NCBI GenBank assembly: GCA_019828595.1
Contig: JAHQRK010000019.1
Coordinates: 992,001-1,056,000, forward strand
Length of the DNA: 64,000 nucleotides
Direction of reading: 5' to 3'
DNA from: Aphanomyces cochlioides
Taxonomy: Eukaryota > Oomycota > Saprolegniomycetes > Saprolegniales > Verrucalvaceae
The notes under the pieces are model-generated. The model was given only the letters and a program-made list of their open reading frames with translations. It did not search any database and was not told the origin of the DNA. Both the position numbers and the translations under genes were made by a program. Positions within the stretch are counted from its first letter, which is position 1, and every line of letters starts with the position of its first letter. Shown in pieces: positions 31,286 to 42,929 of the stretch.

Positions 31286-33175
31286 TTATGTTAACAGCGC
31301 TGGTCGATTTGAGGTGATCTTTACGGCGAATTCTGTGTTGTCATAGATTGGAAGGTCTTGCTTCACAGCATCAAGCATACTTGCGGCCTCGGCGACGGAT
31401 GGTGAATGGATCATCCTGCCAGCTTGAACAACTCGCCTTTCGATCTCGCTCATCAAGAACCGGAAATCAGACAGACGTTTGCAATGCTGCTTCGATGGCA
31501 TGTCTGCTGGCTGTAGAAGACGCAATGGTGGGTACCGTAGCCTGGCGTCCCCACAACACCAGTACTCCCAGGCATTTGCGACAGTCCCGCTAGGAAATTC
31601 AAACGCTAAAGGTGCCCTATGAAACGACCCATTCCAGTTGAATAGAGTGGGTTCGGGCTCGTATGGTGGCACCACAGAGATGTTTTGTTGAGCAACGTCC
31701 TGCGAAGTTTGACTTTGATTTGTGCGTTCATCAAGAGATTTGACGACTTGATCTACAATAGATGAGCTTCCATTTGGACAAGAATGCTAATGTGGGGTGG
31801 AATTCCAGTACATCGAAAATTGTCGCTGGGTGTTGTGTGTCGGCATTGTACAAGCAGTTTGAGCTCATGCAAAAGAGCAGGATTGTGAAAGAGCGCCGTC
31901 TGGAAAAGAAGATGATCGTTGGGAAGTGTACGCTCCAAGTAGTCGCTGTGATAAACCATCGATGCAGACAAAACTCACAAATCTTCAAGAGTTGAGGGGG
32001 GCCAAGCGGAAAACAATCCATAACAACTTGTGAAACTATATCAACCGAATGGCACCAAAATGGAGGAGATAAAGCAAAGTCGGGAGATTCAAAAGGTAGT
32101 CCGGCAACAAAGCGACCGACAACTTGGTCGCCTGTGGCTTCGTATTGTACGTACGTGTCTTGGACGCCAGGCAAGCTCCAACCGGCTCGCAAACCTATCG
32201 ACGCAGATGACGGCCCTGATGACGAGCACGAGGACACATACATTGCTGAGCCCTTTCTCGCCGAGTGAGAACCGATATCGCTTGATACTAAGCCCCTTTT
32301 TTTCATTTAAAGTCGCACTGTAGGAGATTCGAGTAGTCTCTTTAGAGCTTTCCTGTAGCTATCATACTGTTTGCTGCCAGGAAACAGATGACCCGTGTTA
32401 GAAAAGCCAAGCACAGCAAAGTAGATACCAAGCGTAAGAATTGGGCAGACATCATGTGACTTTGGGTTGGCGTATATGTGTCGTGGATCCTTGGGCCGCT
32501 CGCCTTCTTAGTCATTTTTCATGTGGCCAAACTGTATTGCCAAGGCGTCTTCTTGCCAAGACATATGCCCAAAGTGGATCGTTTCGCCATTACCAGCACG
32601 GCACATCAGATTCCAAGTAAGAACCAAGAACAAATGGCAAAATATGATGTCCTTGCCGCCAGTGCGATGCATCTCATTGCAGATGAGTTTAAAAAGCGAA
32701 AAGGGTAAAGGCTCTTTGCCTTCAGTAAGACGACCGCCGTTTTCGTGGGACGCCAGAGCCACTAAACGCTTAAGCCCCTTGTAGAGTAGTGTAAGCTCAG
32801 CAGCAAATTCAGCAGTCATTGGAACACCATATGTGCTGTAAAGATAAATCAAGCTCGAGCGCAAGGTGCGATAGACTGATTTGCCCGGATTTTGGCCGTC
32901 GGCCTTTTTTGCGATACTAGAAATGCTTCAAACGTGTTGGGCTTGAGAGCTACTAAATCAATTGGTGGGACTAAACGTGGTGTAGCCGATAGCCACGAGT
33001 TCACAAAAGTTTGGTCAATACGGCCACGGCAGTCAGGATGCAGTAGTTCAGGGCTCATTTGGTCTACCCACGCAAGAAACCGCAAAATTCCGCGATTGTA
33101 AATGTCTTTCGACTTACTCCCAATTGTATTACTCCGCACACGAGCAATGTCCTGCTCAACGGTACCGCGGTCCAT
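31286..33175 (-). pseudogene. Crypton tyrosine recombinase 2
   Basis: Starts at ATG complement 33173-33175 (MDRGTVEQDIARVRSNTIGS). The N-terminal core-binding part runs to an A-run near 32920, where one base slip is needed to reach GKSVYRTLRSSLIYLY. The catalytic part has NLMCRAGNGETIHFGHM (Arg box), GSHSARKGSAMY (His-x-x-Arg) and DTYVQYEATGDQVVGR (Tyr). Two in-frame TAA stops lie after GHMKND (about 32508) and before MKKRGL (about 32307). The C-terminal GCR1_C-like Trp motif is ANAWEYWCCGDARLRYPPL. Lesions are few, so this copy is fairly young. Confidence 0.85.
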
Positions 33176-33657
33176 GATCTGAGGGAGGCAGATTCGAATG
33201 TTGGCGCTGTATCTTGAACAGTCGCACTTAAACGACAAATGTGGAAGAATTAGTTGAGTATTTGACGTTGGATGGGCCGTCCAACGACTTCGCAAGAATT
33301 CTCGAAATCCAAACATGTATACAATTTGAAAATGCCAGCCAAAATTACTATTCGTCTCTTTTCGAAAAAGTTGGAGAATCGGTCCAACTTATCACTGAAA
33401 ATTTGGGTGATTCATCCCACAAATTCAATAGAACTACAGATCTCCAATGTAACTGCAAGTTTTGGACCCAAACGACATTCTCAGGTTTTTGCTCAGCGAC
33501 AACCGGAAAATACGAGGACTTGCTCAGTGAATTGCCAAGTATTTTACATGAAATTATAGTTTATTCTATATAAATTCTCTATACAGTCGCATTCAATTTT
33601 GAACTGACTGAATTTGCTTGGTCGGCTGCCCAGCACTTCGTCATTGGACAGAAACGC
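33176..33657. other. Crypton 2 upstream flank
   Basis: No recognisable gene. The minus strand is open for a while upstream of the Crypton start but has no domain. Confidence 0.4.
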
Positions 33658-34018
33658 CATGGACATTGATCGCCGGCAACGCACGACAGGCACCAAGAGC
33701 TCAGGGATAGCAGGGTTTCAAAGTCAACCAAGAATATGTATCGCAGTGGTTTAAACGTTACTACTCTGGTCCGAAATAATTGTCATATTGCATATTTTTT
33801 GGGTTACAATTCTTGTTAACTTGGTTTTAGTATGAAACAGTTTGAAGAATTTATCAAATTTTAACATATTTATATTAAAGTATTATTCATAAAAGATAAA
33901 ATTGGCATACAAAATAGTAAATATAACCTAACGATATTGGAGACCTCATCTCATTTACTTTGCTGACGTCTCTAGGTGCCATATTTGGTCCTGCAAATGC
34001 ATACAAACTTATTCAATA

Positions 34019-34519
34019 CTACTCCGTTCCGCAATATTTGTCATATTGTTTTGTCTTGTTTTAAGTATTAGCAATAGATTAATTAAGTATACATTTTACT
34101 TCAACTTTTGGCTAAAAGTACAACATTTAATTTAATCTTGACTAATGTATGAGTGATGTTGATGCATTTCGGGAAGAACGAGACTCCACAGCACGTTTCG
34201 AAATCCCATCGATGTCTTGGCGGTATATGAGCGCTTGATTGGCTCTCTGCAAAGGTAGTTTATATGATTGTCTTGTGTAGTGGACGCCATAGTGGTCTAC
34301 GACTGCACACCGGAACTATTTTCATGATTACAGTAGAGTAGTCTGTGTTTAAGGAGTTGTTTCTCTCAATTGAATTTGATTCAGAGCACTTGCAGATAGT
34401 CCAATCAAAGAGCACGGTTATTACTTCTTAATGAACCAATCAGGAGCCCAAAATATCCAGAAATCATAGAAAGTTTGCCAATGGAAAAACTATGTGACAA
34501 ATAATGTGGAACAGAGTAG
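34019..34519. mobile_element. MITE nested in element H
   Basis: Inverted ends CTACTCCGTTCCGCAATATT and CTACTCTGTTCCACATTATT (reverse complement), both leading to TGTCA, with TA at 34017-34018 and 34520-34521. It is 501 bp and non-coding. The ends resemble those of its host element H, so both may use the same transposase. Confidence 0.85.
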
Positions 34520-34734
34520 TATGTTCCAGTGATGCGTGGACGGACGCAGGAGCTCACAGGGTCGCCGGAAAAGGGGCTTAGAGCCAGACCATTCGGTTTG
34601 AGTTGTGAGCATCGAATTTGACCATCTAGATCGATAGTCTCTCTAAAATACCGTTAATATATCGGAGACTAAGTGATCTACAGGAAAAACCTCTCCAATT
34701 GTCCAACATCAATAATTGATAAATTGTCAAACAT

Positions 34735-34965
34735 GATATTGTGCTTTCGAGCAAAATTTCGGATATCGGCGTGATTTGTTGAGTCGTTTATCAATCGTTT
34801 TGATTGGCTAATATAACATTCAAGACCAATTTGGACCAATCAAATCCTGACATTGAAAAATCAGCCAATGGGATCGATTCGCGGATCGGTTCTTTGGCGT
34901 GATTCGTTTGCGCCAAAGAACCGATTAATTTGTATCAAATCAATAATATTTCGATCCAAAATTAA
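34735..34965 (+). repeat. Dispersed repeat R1, copy 2
   Basis: Matches 28230-28470 in order and orientation, including TTTTGATTGGCTAAT, AATCAGCCAATG and the paired GGTTCTTTGGCG / CGCCAAAGAACC around GTGATTCGTTTG, which makes a local hairpin. Confidence 0.55.
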
Positions 34966-35732
34966 TTATAAGAGTTGTTGATCAATGGCTTGTCTCTAGC
35001 ACCTTCTAGTGTCCGAATTTTGTGAAAGCGTTACCTTCCGATTCGATGACCTTTTATATTCTATAATATGCCCTCTATAAACTTATGGGCAATTAGAGAG
35101 GTTTTTCTTGTATTTGTGTGTGCGGTGGGACCGCGTTTCATTGCGATTTGATTCACTCGCTGAAGATTTTCTGTAATTTGAATCAGAGGACAAACTTTGA
35201 GGCATTGTCTCTCCTGCATGGCAATGAATTTCGCCTGAATAAATATATCCAATCAAAGAGGAGATAAAATACTTTCATTTGCACCAATCAAATGTAGAAT
35301 TACTCAAAGAGGACCAACGAAACTCCACTGAAAAGTCAAATGTGACAATTTTTTCGGACCAGAGTAGTATAAAGAAGTGGATTACCGATCACGGTCAACC
35401 AAGCATGCTTACTCCGATCGGCGACAAAAACGGTGAGATCGACTTGGAAAACTTTGGCTATGATGACTTTCTTGCGTTTATTGAATGGATGATTCGCAAC
35501 ACAAACAATAAACCTGGAACCTTGTGTGGATATCGGTCAGCTTTGCGAGATTATTATAAGCAAAACTGCGTGCACTATCCCATTGAATTTAATGATGACA
35601 TGAAGGAAATCTTCCAAGGTAAGCCACGTGCATGCCAATGTCTAACATCCACGACTAGCAGTAAGGAATATCTACGCTGAATCAACTCAGTCGGGTGATC
35701 TTAAAGAGAGTGAGAAAAGGCCGATGATGTAT

Positions 35733-36497
35733 TCAACTTATGCAACAGCTAATAGCATCTTTCAAAAAGCTAGTCTCATCACAATACTTAATTGACCGAC
35801 CAGCACCGATGGACTTAGCCTTTTTGGTAATATATTGTTGATCAGCATGATATTGAGCTTGTTTTCGTTTTCCTTGGCGAGAGCCAGGTCCAAAACTGGT
35901 AGTAAAAGTTGTTGATGTATTGTGCTCTAAGTAACGTGTTGGCAAATCCAATGAGGATGACAAAGCTACATGACCATACAAGTGCCTGTGGGTTAATGGT
36001 ATTGCATCTGCAATATCAGCGAAGGTAAAAAATTTCACAAAAGGGATCCATTTCGAGAAGTACATGGGTTGTTGCAACCAATTGGACATTGTAAATCATT
36101 TCAAACCATACAAGAGGCAAGTCAATTCGATGTTGTTGCGTCCAAGTGATGGATGTAAGTAGAAAAAGATTGCCTGAGCTCTGTCATGCCATGGTCGGGT
36201 AGCTTTTCGTTGGTTTGGCTTTCTTTCACGTGAAGGATTGTCGTGATCATTTAAGTTTAGAGCCATAAGCTCTCTCATAACATTTCGCATAAGCTGTCTC
36301 TGACGAGCCATGACGTACATGTTGTTGGGGCGATTGTTCTGGCGCACATGGGCTACCTGTGTCAAGCACAACTCAGGGTAAATGTCTTTGCGGATTGTTC
36401 TCAATGCTCGTTCCTCCTCCAGATGTGCAGAATGCAGTTGCTCTTGTTTTTCAATCCACGCTTTATTCATCGGCACCTGCAGCAAGAACTTCTTCAT
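35733..36497 (-). pseudogene. HTH-containing fragment of an unidentified element
   Basis: One frame of about 255 codons is interrupted by a single TGA (about complement 36096-36098). The N-terminal part is helical and charged. Around the stop is a helix-turn-helix-like passage (LHPSLGRNNIELTCLLYGLK then TMSNWLQQPMYFSKWIPFV). The C-terminal part is basic (SRQGKRKQAQ). No catalytic residues are present and the 3' end runs into Crypton 3. It is probably the DNA-binding front part of a transposase I cannot name. Confidence 0.45.
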
Positions 36498-36668
36498 GAC
36501 TGTTGAATGCGAGTGTGAGCCAGTGATAAATTTGAAGATTGCTCTACGGTTTCAGTGTTATTTTTGGAATTGAAACTTCTCTATTATCATTATATAGTGA
36601 CAAATCGAGTTGAAAAAGTGATATTTTTTATCTGTATTCTTTTTGTGAAGTACGGTAATCACTTGAAT

Positions 36669-37314
36669 TCATTTTTGGAGGGCAAATACAAACGATCCAG
36701 CACCAGAGTAAGAAATAGACTCCCAAACCATAACAGTTTGACGACCACTTTTGAAGGTTGGGACCAAGCATTGATCAAGGTACTCTTCACCAGGCTTGCG
36801 CCAAACGTAGACACGTCCACATGATCCATAAAGGTTAAAAGGACTCTCGTCCGTGAAAAGCACTTTTTTCCAGTCGTCAACAGTGAAAAATTGGTACTTT
36901 TTTGCAAAAGCCAAACGCACGATTCACTTTGGAGATGAAAGGGGACTTTCTCCCTGCCCGACCGTTCATGCCTGTAGCTTTTATGCAACGCCGGATAGTT
37001 GATTCGGATAATTCTTTCTCGTGGTAGACAAGAAACGCCTCTTTAATCGTTGCAGGGCTAACTCGTCGGTTTCGTTTGACTTCGAAGATGATTTCGCACT
37101 CATCATAGGGGGTTGTAACTTTTGGACGCCCAAAGCGCGACGCAGAAGCCAAGTTGCCTGTATTTTTATATGCTTTGACAACATATTGAACAGTAGAGCG
37201 GGGAAGTTCGAGTTCGCGAGCAATTTTAGTATATCCAAGGCCAGATTCATGCTTGGCAATGATTCTTTTTCTCAACTCGATACACACTTCTCGGCGAGGG
37301 GAATTGGCGTCCAT
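36669..37314 (-). pseudogene. Tc1-like transposase, frameshifted and truncated
   Basis: ATG at complement 37312-37314. Residues 10-130 hold the paired helix-turn-helix of Tc1 transposases (YTKIARELELPRSTVQYVVKAY; VSPATIKEAFLVYHEKELSE). After a frame change near 36900 the first catalytic Asp appears (WKKVLFTDESPFNLYG), followed by VYVWRKPGEEY and TVMVWESISYSG. The sequence then ends at about 36669, so the second D and the E are absent. Inactive. Confidence 0.82.
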
Positions 37315-37386
37315 TGTTCACGTTTGAGGATAATTGACAAGTGGTTTCAATTTATGAGCATTAGGGCCTGGTCGAAGTTTGCAATA

Positions 37387-39376
37387 ACGTAAATGGCCAG
37401 TTTTTGATGTATTGGTCAGTTTATGGTGTATTGAAAACAGCCAATCAGACGTCATAAATAATTGACTGCAAACACCTCATAATTTAATGAACTCCCCTTT
37501 CACTTCATTTCCAAATGACTACGAGAACACGAAGCCGGTACACTCAGGGTGAGCTTACTCATGCCATTAACGACGTCATGGCTGGCGAAAGTGGTGCCAG
37601 TGTATCTGCCAGAACCAAGATCCCCTATAACACCCTGATGGCAAAACTCCGCTCATTCAAAGCTGGTACATTGGAGGCGCCAAAACGTCGGGGGCCACCG
37701 CCTCTATTACCACCAGAGTGCGAGACAGATCTTGTAGCGTGGATTGGTGCTATGCAACAAGACGGTTATCCTATCGACCGTCAAGCAATTATTATCAAAG
37801 CAAATCAGCTACTCAAAAAGCTTGACCCAGATATGAGTGTTTCTGATGGCTGGTACAAGCGTTTTATGCAACGTCATCCTGCTCTCGTCAATCGATCGGC
37901 GCAGGTAATATCTCATGCTCGTAATAGTATCGATGAAACAGGCATAAGTACGCTGTTTGATTCTATGAATGATGTCATACGTACGTATGGCTTTACTGCT
38001 GAACGTATATTTAACATTGACGAAACGGCTTTTGGTTCACGACGAAAATCAAAAAAGGTTATTGCGTTTCGTGGCTCAAAAAATGTCTGGGCGAAAACGC
38101 TTGCACCAAGTTATCATTTGTCCATTGTGGCTTGTGGTAGTGCTGCTGGTTTAATTGTGCCCCCTCTCTTTCTTTTTCCTGGTGAAACTGTCGAGAGATC
38201 TATGGCATTGCATTGTTCAATTCCCTCGGCGAGTATTTCAACTTCCCCAAAAGGCTTTATGAATGAAGACATTTTTCCAGAATGGCTTAAATTTTTTTCA
38301 AGCTCTATCGATGACTCAATTGAACAACCTTTGTTACTTATCATTGATGGCCTCTCAACACACTACTCGACAAACATTGTTTCCCTTTGTTCTGAATTGC
38401 AAATTGTCCTGCTTTGTTTGCCGTCGAACGGGACGCATTTGTTCCAGCGTTTGGATGTAAGTGTATTTGGACCATATAAAAATAAAATTCGCCGCGGCAT
38501 ATTCTACGAGTTGATAAATGACGGTAAGATTCAAGCCAATCTTCTATTGAAACATCTTTGAATAGAATCAGGAGATTTACATACCATACCAAAATCATCG
38601 GCGATAAGAATTGCCTCCAACGCTTGGATTGAACATATTACTCCCGAAAATGTCATCAATGGATTTCGTGCCACGGGTCTATGGCCAATATCAAAAGATC
38701 AAATGATGAAAAGATACAATCTATTCAAAACTGGAGGTATACCTGACACGTACATTGCAGCTGAATGGGTAGAGCACCGAGAAGTAATTCGCAAAGAGGT
38801 CTTGAACCTTCCACCCAAGGGAAAAAAGAGAGCTGGACGAAAGTCAGTAGACGTTGGAGGGAGAATTCTTACGTTGTCCATGTTGAATGACATTGACAAG
38901 ACGAAACTGGAACGACAAGAAGCAGCAAAGCGAAAGAAAGAGCTCCAGGACAAACGAAAAAGCAAGCGAAAAAGACCCCGCAACACGCCTTCGAGTGCAC
39001 CAAATGATCAAAACACTTCTCTCCTGCCGTCAAATGTTAGTGTAGACCAAATAGTGATATAAATACCATCAATACATGTCTTCAGATTCTTCTTTGGTCC
39101 TTCGTGACCGAACGCTGTCTTGACTTCACTTGTCTTGTCTGCGCCATATTCTGGAATGAGATTGTGCTTTGAGCGATCTCTATCTAATTATAACCTGCGA
39201 TAAACTATATATAAACTTTGTTGCTTACATGCTTCCTGAAAAATAATATTCCGATTGGTTTTGACCATGTCTTTCCACACCACTTCGAAGAATCGGAATT
39301 TGAGCTGTCTACGTGGAGTTATGACGATTCTTTCCCCGCGTCGACAAAAAATACCCCATAAATTGGCCATTTACGT
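37387..39376 (+). mobile_element. Tigger/pogo element F, nearly intact
   Basis: Inverted ends ACGTAAATGGCCA with TA flanks (37385-37386, 39377-39378). It inserted 23 bp inside the left end of element E and carries one transposase gene. Confidence 0.88.
37515..39062 (+). pseudogene. pogo/Tigger transposase F with one in-frame stop
   Basis: A frame of 515 codons broken only by TGA at 38559-38561 (LLLKHL-stop-IESGDLH). Layout: psq-type helix-turn-helix (residues about 10-55), CENP-B domain ending VSDGWYKRFMQRHPALV, and DDE_1 core with RIFNIDETAFG (D), LLLIIDGLSTHYS (D) and LFQRLDVSVFGPYK (D). After the stop come WIEHITPENVINGFRATGLW and a long basic tail (KRKKELQDKRKSKRKR) that would serve as a nuclear signal. 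Complete repeats flank it, so only the stop prevents activity. All three acids are kept. Confidence 0.9.
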
Positions 39377-40167
39377 TAACGACTTTTTGGAGTTCGACTT
39401 AGAGGCTGGTCGGGGAATGTCGGTGTCGATGTCTGTCAGCGTTTTGCAATAAATCCAGCCCTCTGATTGGCTAATTTGTCAAATTTCCGGATAATTAACA
39501 GCTTTGCGGTTATGTCGATGTTTCCGGATTATCTCAAGCATCGATGCAGTTTCCCAGGCATTGATGATGCATCAATGCCCGTGAACGCCTGGCAATGCCT
39601 CACGAACTTTTTCAGAAAAAACGAAGAATTAATCACAGAAATATTTGAAAAAGTAACAAGAAGACGTCCGGATATCATCGATGCCCAGACATCGACATTG
39701 ACGATTCCCGACCAGCCTCTTAAGTCGTTGAAGACAAGTCGACGAGTGGTCGGCGTCGTCAACTTTACAAAAGTCGGACAAATCGTCAATATAGAACCAA
39801 CGCAAGGGCATTTCGTTGCTTCGAATAGTTTGTACGATTCGTAGAAGGCCTGGATGTCGCCACCTATCGCTCCCTATTGCAGTAACAGCGCCAACGAAGC
39901 ATAGCTTCATCGCCAGCATTGTGTTTTCACGACATCGACTTTTCTCAAAAAAGCTATCGACTTTTCACAAATCCCTCTATACAAACTTTACATGTTTTCG
40001 TCTACTTTTTATCTATTTCTGATAACATTGACGAAGAAAAAGTCGACTTTTTCCAACTTCGACCAGGCCCTTAGAGGAAAGGTTGGAGCTAAGCTGCGCT
40101 GAAAAATTGAAATTTTCGACGCATTTCCTCGAAATATTTGTGGGGGTACGAACACTTATGACAGTGG

Positions 40168-41215
40168 TACAATTTAAGTTGGACGAGTCTTAGACCGATT
40201 GCCGCCCTGCATGACGCACTACATTCTTATCTCGTCCAGGCGACCTTATCTAACTCTTTAGTGTATCTTGTGGAGCATGAACACACATGCCATCACGAGA
40301 TATCTGTGATTTTTGATAGTTTGGTGTGGGGTACGAAGACTTTCGACAGCCACTGTAGCTCAAGATCTCGCTGGGTTGGAATCGACTGGCGAACGCACAA
40401 GCTCCATGTGATATGCGCCCTCGATCGTGACAGGATAAAGCACCCAAGATGAATGAACAAGGTCCACACTCGCAAGACGGTACAAGTTGAGTAACAACCG
40501 AGTCGTTTTCGTCAGATGGAGCATCGAAATCGACAAACAAGGCCTGAACCATGTGGAAAGAGCGTGCGCCAACTGTGTCGTAGTACATTCAGGCGGGCAA
40601 AACAAAGTCACGGCCTCCGCCACGGATAGAGAAGACACGTGACAAGACGAACAGAGTATATGGACAATTCGAACTGTCATCTTGCAGCGGTCAGCGAAAG
40701 TGGCAAAGGCATCAAGCATTGCAGTCCATTTGATTCAAAACCGTCAAATGAAAGACATGCCTAGCTTTGGTGGACTCGTCAAGGGGACCCGTGCACGGCA
40801 GCCCAGTTATTCCTGTTGATAAAGCAGCACTCGCCAAAGCAAGTTGCCAAAACATTTGGATCCAAGAACTGTCGTATATAAACAATCAACAACTCTATAA
40901 GTCTTGAAATTGAGGCTGGGTCCATCTTGACGCACTGGAATCCCTTCGTCCAAGAGGATCGTGTCAAAGTAATTTGCCGGGGGGGGTCAACACTGACCAT
41001 TGCTCCCGCTGCGAAGTCTCTCGGGTTCCAGGGGGCGTATCTACCAAAGTTTGTGAAAGATATACCCGCGGGCTACGTCGCCAAGTTACAACTCGACAGT
41101 ATGAATATTCATTTCTCTTTATAGGGAACTGATTGTGGTGCTGACAAAAACCAAGGATTTGCGTCTGGTTCAGTGAGTCACGACTGCCGTAAGATTGACG
41201 CGAACTTTCTTTGGT
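40168..41215. other. Region with uncertain exons and a Tc1-type end
   Basis: A Tc1-like terminal repeat (GGGGTACGAAGACTTTCGACAGCCACTG, about 40328-40355) is present. Several overlapping minus-strand frames between 40250 and 40720 have protein-like composition (FVDFDAPSDENDSVV), and a plus-strand frame at 40927-41124 reads AKSLGFQGAYLPKFVKDIPAG. I cannot assemble a gene from these. Confidence 0.3.
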
Positions 41216-41475
41216 TCACTGTTGGACGAGGCTACGCTCAAGCGACTCTTCCCATGTTTGGAACATTTGAAAGCTCGACTGTCCCGAGGGTGCACTTTTT
41301 CTCCAAGCAAGCCAAAATTTTTGGAGGTTTGCGGGCTTGACCAACAGCTTGGACGAGACCACTGGACAACTTCGTTGACCGTGAGAGAACGATGCAAGCC
41401 GGTGCCTCTGGATAGAAGAGCGCAAGCCGGCAGCCAGCACAGTCAGAGCAAAAACGACAACTAGAAATAGACACA
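41216..41475 (-). pseudogene. Small secreted protein, subfamily B (B2), frameshifted
   Basis: The conserved leader (minus strand TGTGAAATTTGCCTTGCC) ends at ATG complement 41473-41475. The signal peptide MCLFLVVVFALTVLAAG is followed by LRSSIQRHRLASFSHG, parallel to B1 (SRSSLQMRQLASSSRS). In this frame the end does not match B1, but the next frame reads DSRAFKCSKHGKSRLSVASS, the family C-terminal motif (NSRAFxGxxPGKSR). So one indel within about 41300-41380 has shifted the frame. The copy would still make a secreted peptide of 86 residues. Confidence 0.65.
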
Positions 41476-41735
41476 TGGCAAGGCAAATTTCACACTGCAT
41501 GGGATGTGGAGGAATCAAACTGTACGTTGCTCCACATGAAGACTTGCTCATGAAAAATTTCGCGAAAATTAGACAAAAGACTCGAACTCCCGCATTGGCG
41601 ACAGTTCTACCAGATGCTTCTGGAGTCTGTCCACAGCATATGTCACTCTCTGCTGAGCAGATTATCCTAGTATTCGTACGCGCAGTGACCACGCCCTTAA
41701 TGTCAATTGAACAACAGATTGCTATTTCACTGCTA

Positions 41736-42323
41736 ACGTAAATCATCATGAGTGAGCATGGCAAAATTAAGGAGAAGAACCTCCATATTTCAATGTTTTT
41801 ATTTATTCGGAAGCCGGCAACAACGCAGCTGAACTTCACGAGCTTTGGAACGACGACTATGAGGTCATTGAATTGTAAAACAGTAGCGATAACGTAGGAA
41901 TACATACCACGTGCTTGTCTTCCTTGTCTGTCTTGCCGGTTCTTCATCTTGAATGCAGCAGACTGAAAACGAAAATCTGAACAATTGCTTCTCTTATCCG
42001 CAAAACTTATATCTCTCAAATTTAATATTTCCTTTGAAAATTGATACCCTAAACCTTAAGATTTCACCTTGATTATAATACATTGTTCAAGATTAAATTG
42101 TGTGCTCACTCACGATTCCCAAAAAGTAAGCAAAATGAAACTTTGAACATCATTAAGGACTCGTAATATAGACTAAAATCGCTTACTTTTTGTCTTTTCT
42201 TTGAATTCCAAATTCAATCTTTCGTTTGCGACTTGAACTAGAAAAAAACTCGCAAAACTTATTGAAATACTTGTGCTTGAACTTTTCGGTTCCAAACTTG
42301 TGCTCACTCATGATGATTTACGT
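41736..42323. mobile_element. MITE with perfect 23-bp inverted ends
   Basis: ACGTAAATCATCATGAGTGA (left) and its inverse at the right end, TA flanks at 41734-41735 and 42324-42325, 588 bp. The first eight bases equal those of Tigger element F, which could mobilise it. The minus strand of its left part is open but has no domain. Confidence 0.85.
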
Positions 42324-42325
42324 TA

Positions 42326-42929
42326 ACTACACCATACGCATTCTCTATAACCTAAAATTTCTTCTCCCTTCTTTATCTTGGAGCATCGACATCAGTCCAG
42401 CGTCAGCCCGCAACCAGTGACAACTCCTCTGGGGGTTGTGTCTGAAGCAGGTCCTCTCCGAGTGAGTTAACATGACGAAATTGAAGATATCTCCACTAAA
42501 TAAACGTCGCTCACAGGTTGTCATCTATTATGTGGTCCTCATGGTTAAAAGTCGCCCAAGTAAAGACCAAGTTGAACAGAGTTCATGCCGGTTAGCCCAA
42601 CCATCTCCTCTTAAAGCCCTCCATGGCATCGCTCGATATTTATGATGTATCTTTCATTTCGAGTTGCAATCCTACTTGAGCTTGCAAGGGATTTTCGTTT
42701 GTACAGTTGAAATTTGCAGTGTGTGGAGTAGGCCGCTCCATAGGACTGCCCTCGCCCATGTCAACATGTTGCCTTGTCATGGACCCGAGTCGCCATGAAC
42801 CGTCGATCGCGTCCGCCTGTTGAAATCTGTCCGGTTCCACGCTGCGCATCTGCCAATGCTTTCTTCGCTGGCTTAATGAGTTTCGACTATTCATGCAATC
42901 AAGCGGCGTTCATGGTTCCTCTTAGACTT
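42326..42929. other. Non-coding stretch
   Basis: No recognisable gene. It lies between a MITE and the 3' end of secreted-protein gene B1. Confidence 0.4.

Larger units (their letters stand above)
33761..35367. mobile_element. Element H, Tc1/mariner-type non-autonomous element
   Basis: Inverted ends CTACTCTGGTCCGAAATAAT (left) and CTACTCTGGTCCGAAAAAAT (right, reverse complement) continue into TTGTCA, with TA at 33759-33760 and 35368-35369. It has no transposase. It contains MITE 34019-34519 and a copy of dispersed repeat R1. It inserted into Crypton 3. Confidence 0.85.
33658..35750 (+). pseudogene. Crypton tyrosine recombinase 3, split by a MITE and truncated
   Basis: The first part (33658-33758) encodes RVSKSTKNMYRSGLNV and is cut by element H. 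The frame resumes at 35370 (IKKWITDHGQPSM) so that, with one TA removed, GLNV-IKKW is restored exactly as in Crypton 1 (GVNVIKKW). It continues NKPGTLCGYRSALRDYY to a donor after IFQG (about 35622). A next exon is recognisable near 35697-35750 (SGDLKESEKRPMMYSTYA). The rest, including all catalytic residues, is missing at the junction with the neighbouring element near 35750. Confidence 0.82.
37364..40070. mobile_element. Element E, TTA-target non-autonomous element
   Basis: Inverted ends GGGCCTGGTCGAAGTT with a 3-bp duplication TTA (37361-37363, 40071-40073), a PIF/Harbinger signature. Without the inserted Tigger element (37387-39376) it is about 720 bp. Its interior (39379-40050) has an open frame at 39467-39844 without a known domain, which I do not call a gene. 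Confidence 0.82.
36660..40167 (-). mobile_element. Tc1-like element, 3'-truncated, carrying a nested pair of elements
   Basis: Its 5' end on the minus strand is the repeat CCACTGTCATAAGTGTTCGT.. (40167 downwards), related to another Tc1-type end at 40325-40355. The transposase starts at 37314. Between them lies the inserted element E (37364-40070). The 3' part of the element is missing beyond 36660. Confidence 0.65.

Noticed and set aside
33241..33573. Plus-strand frame of 110 codons
   Set aside because: Antisense to the Crypton 2 upstream flank, no domain, composition typical of random AT-rich sequence.
40250..40719. Gene model from overlapping minus-strand frames
   Set aside because: Two frames look protein-like in places, but no splice path joins them and a Tc1-type end lies inside.
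41500..42019. Long minus-strand frame continuous with secreted-protein locus B2
   Set aside because: Most of it lies in a MITE, and the conserved leader places the real start at 41475. The extension is fortuitous.
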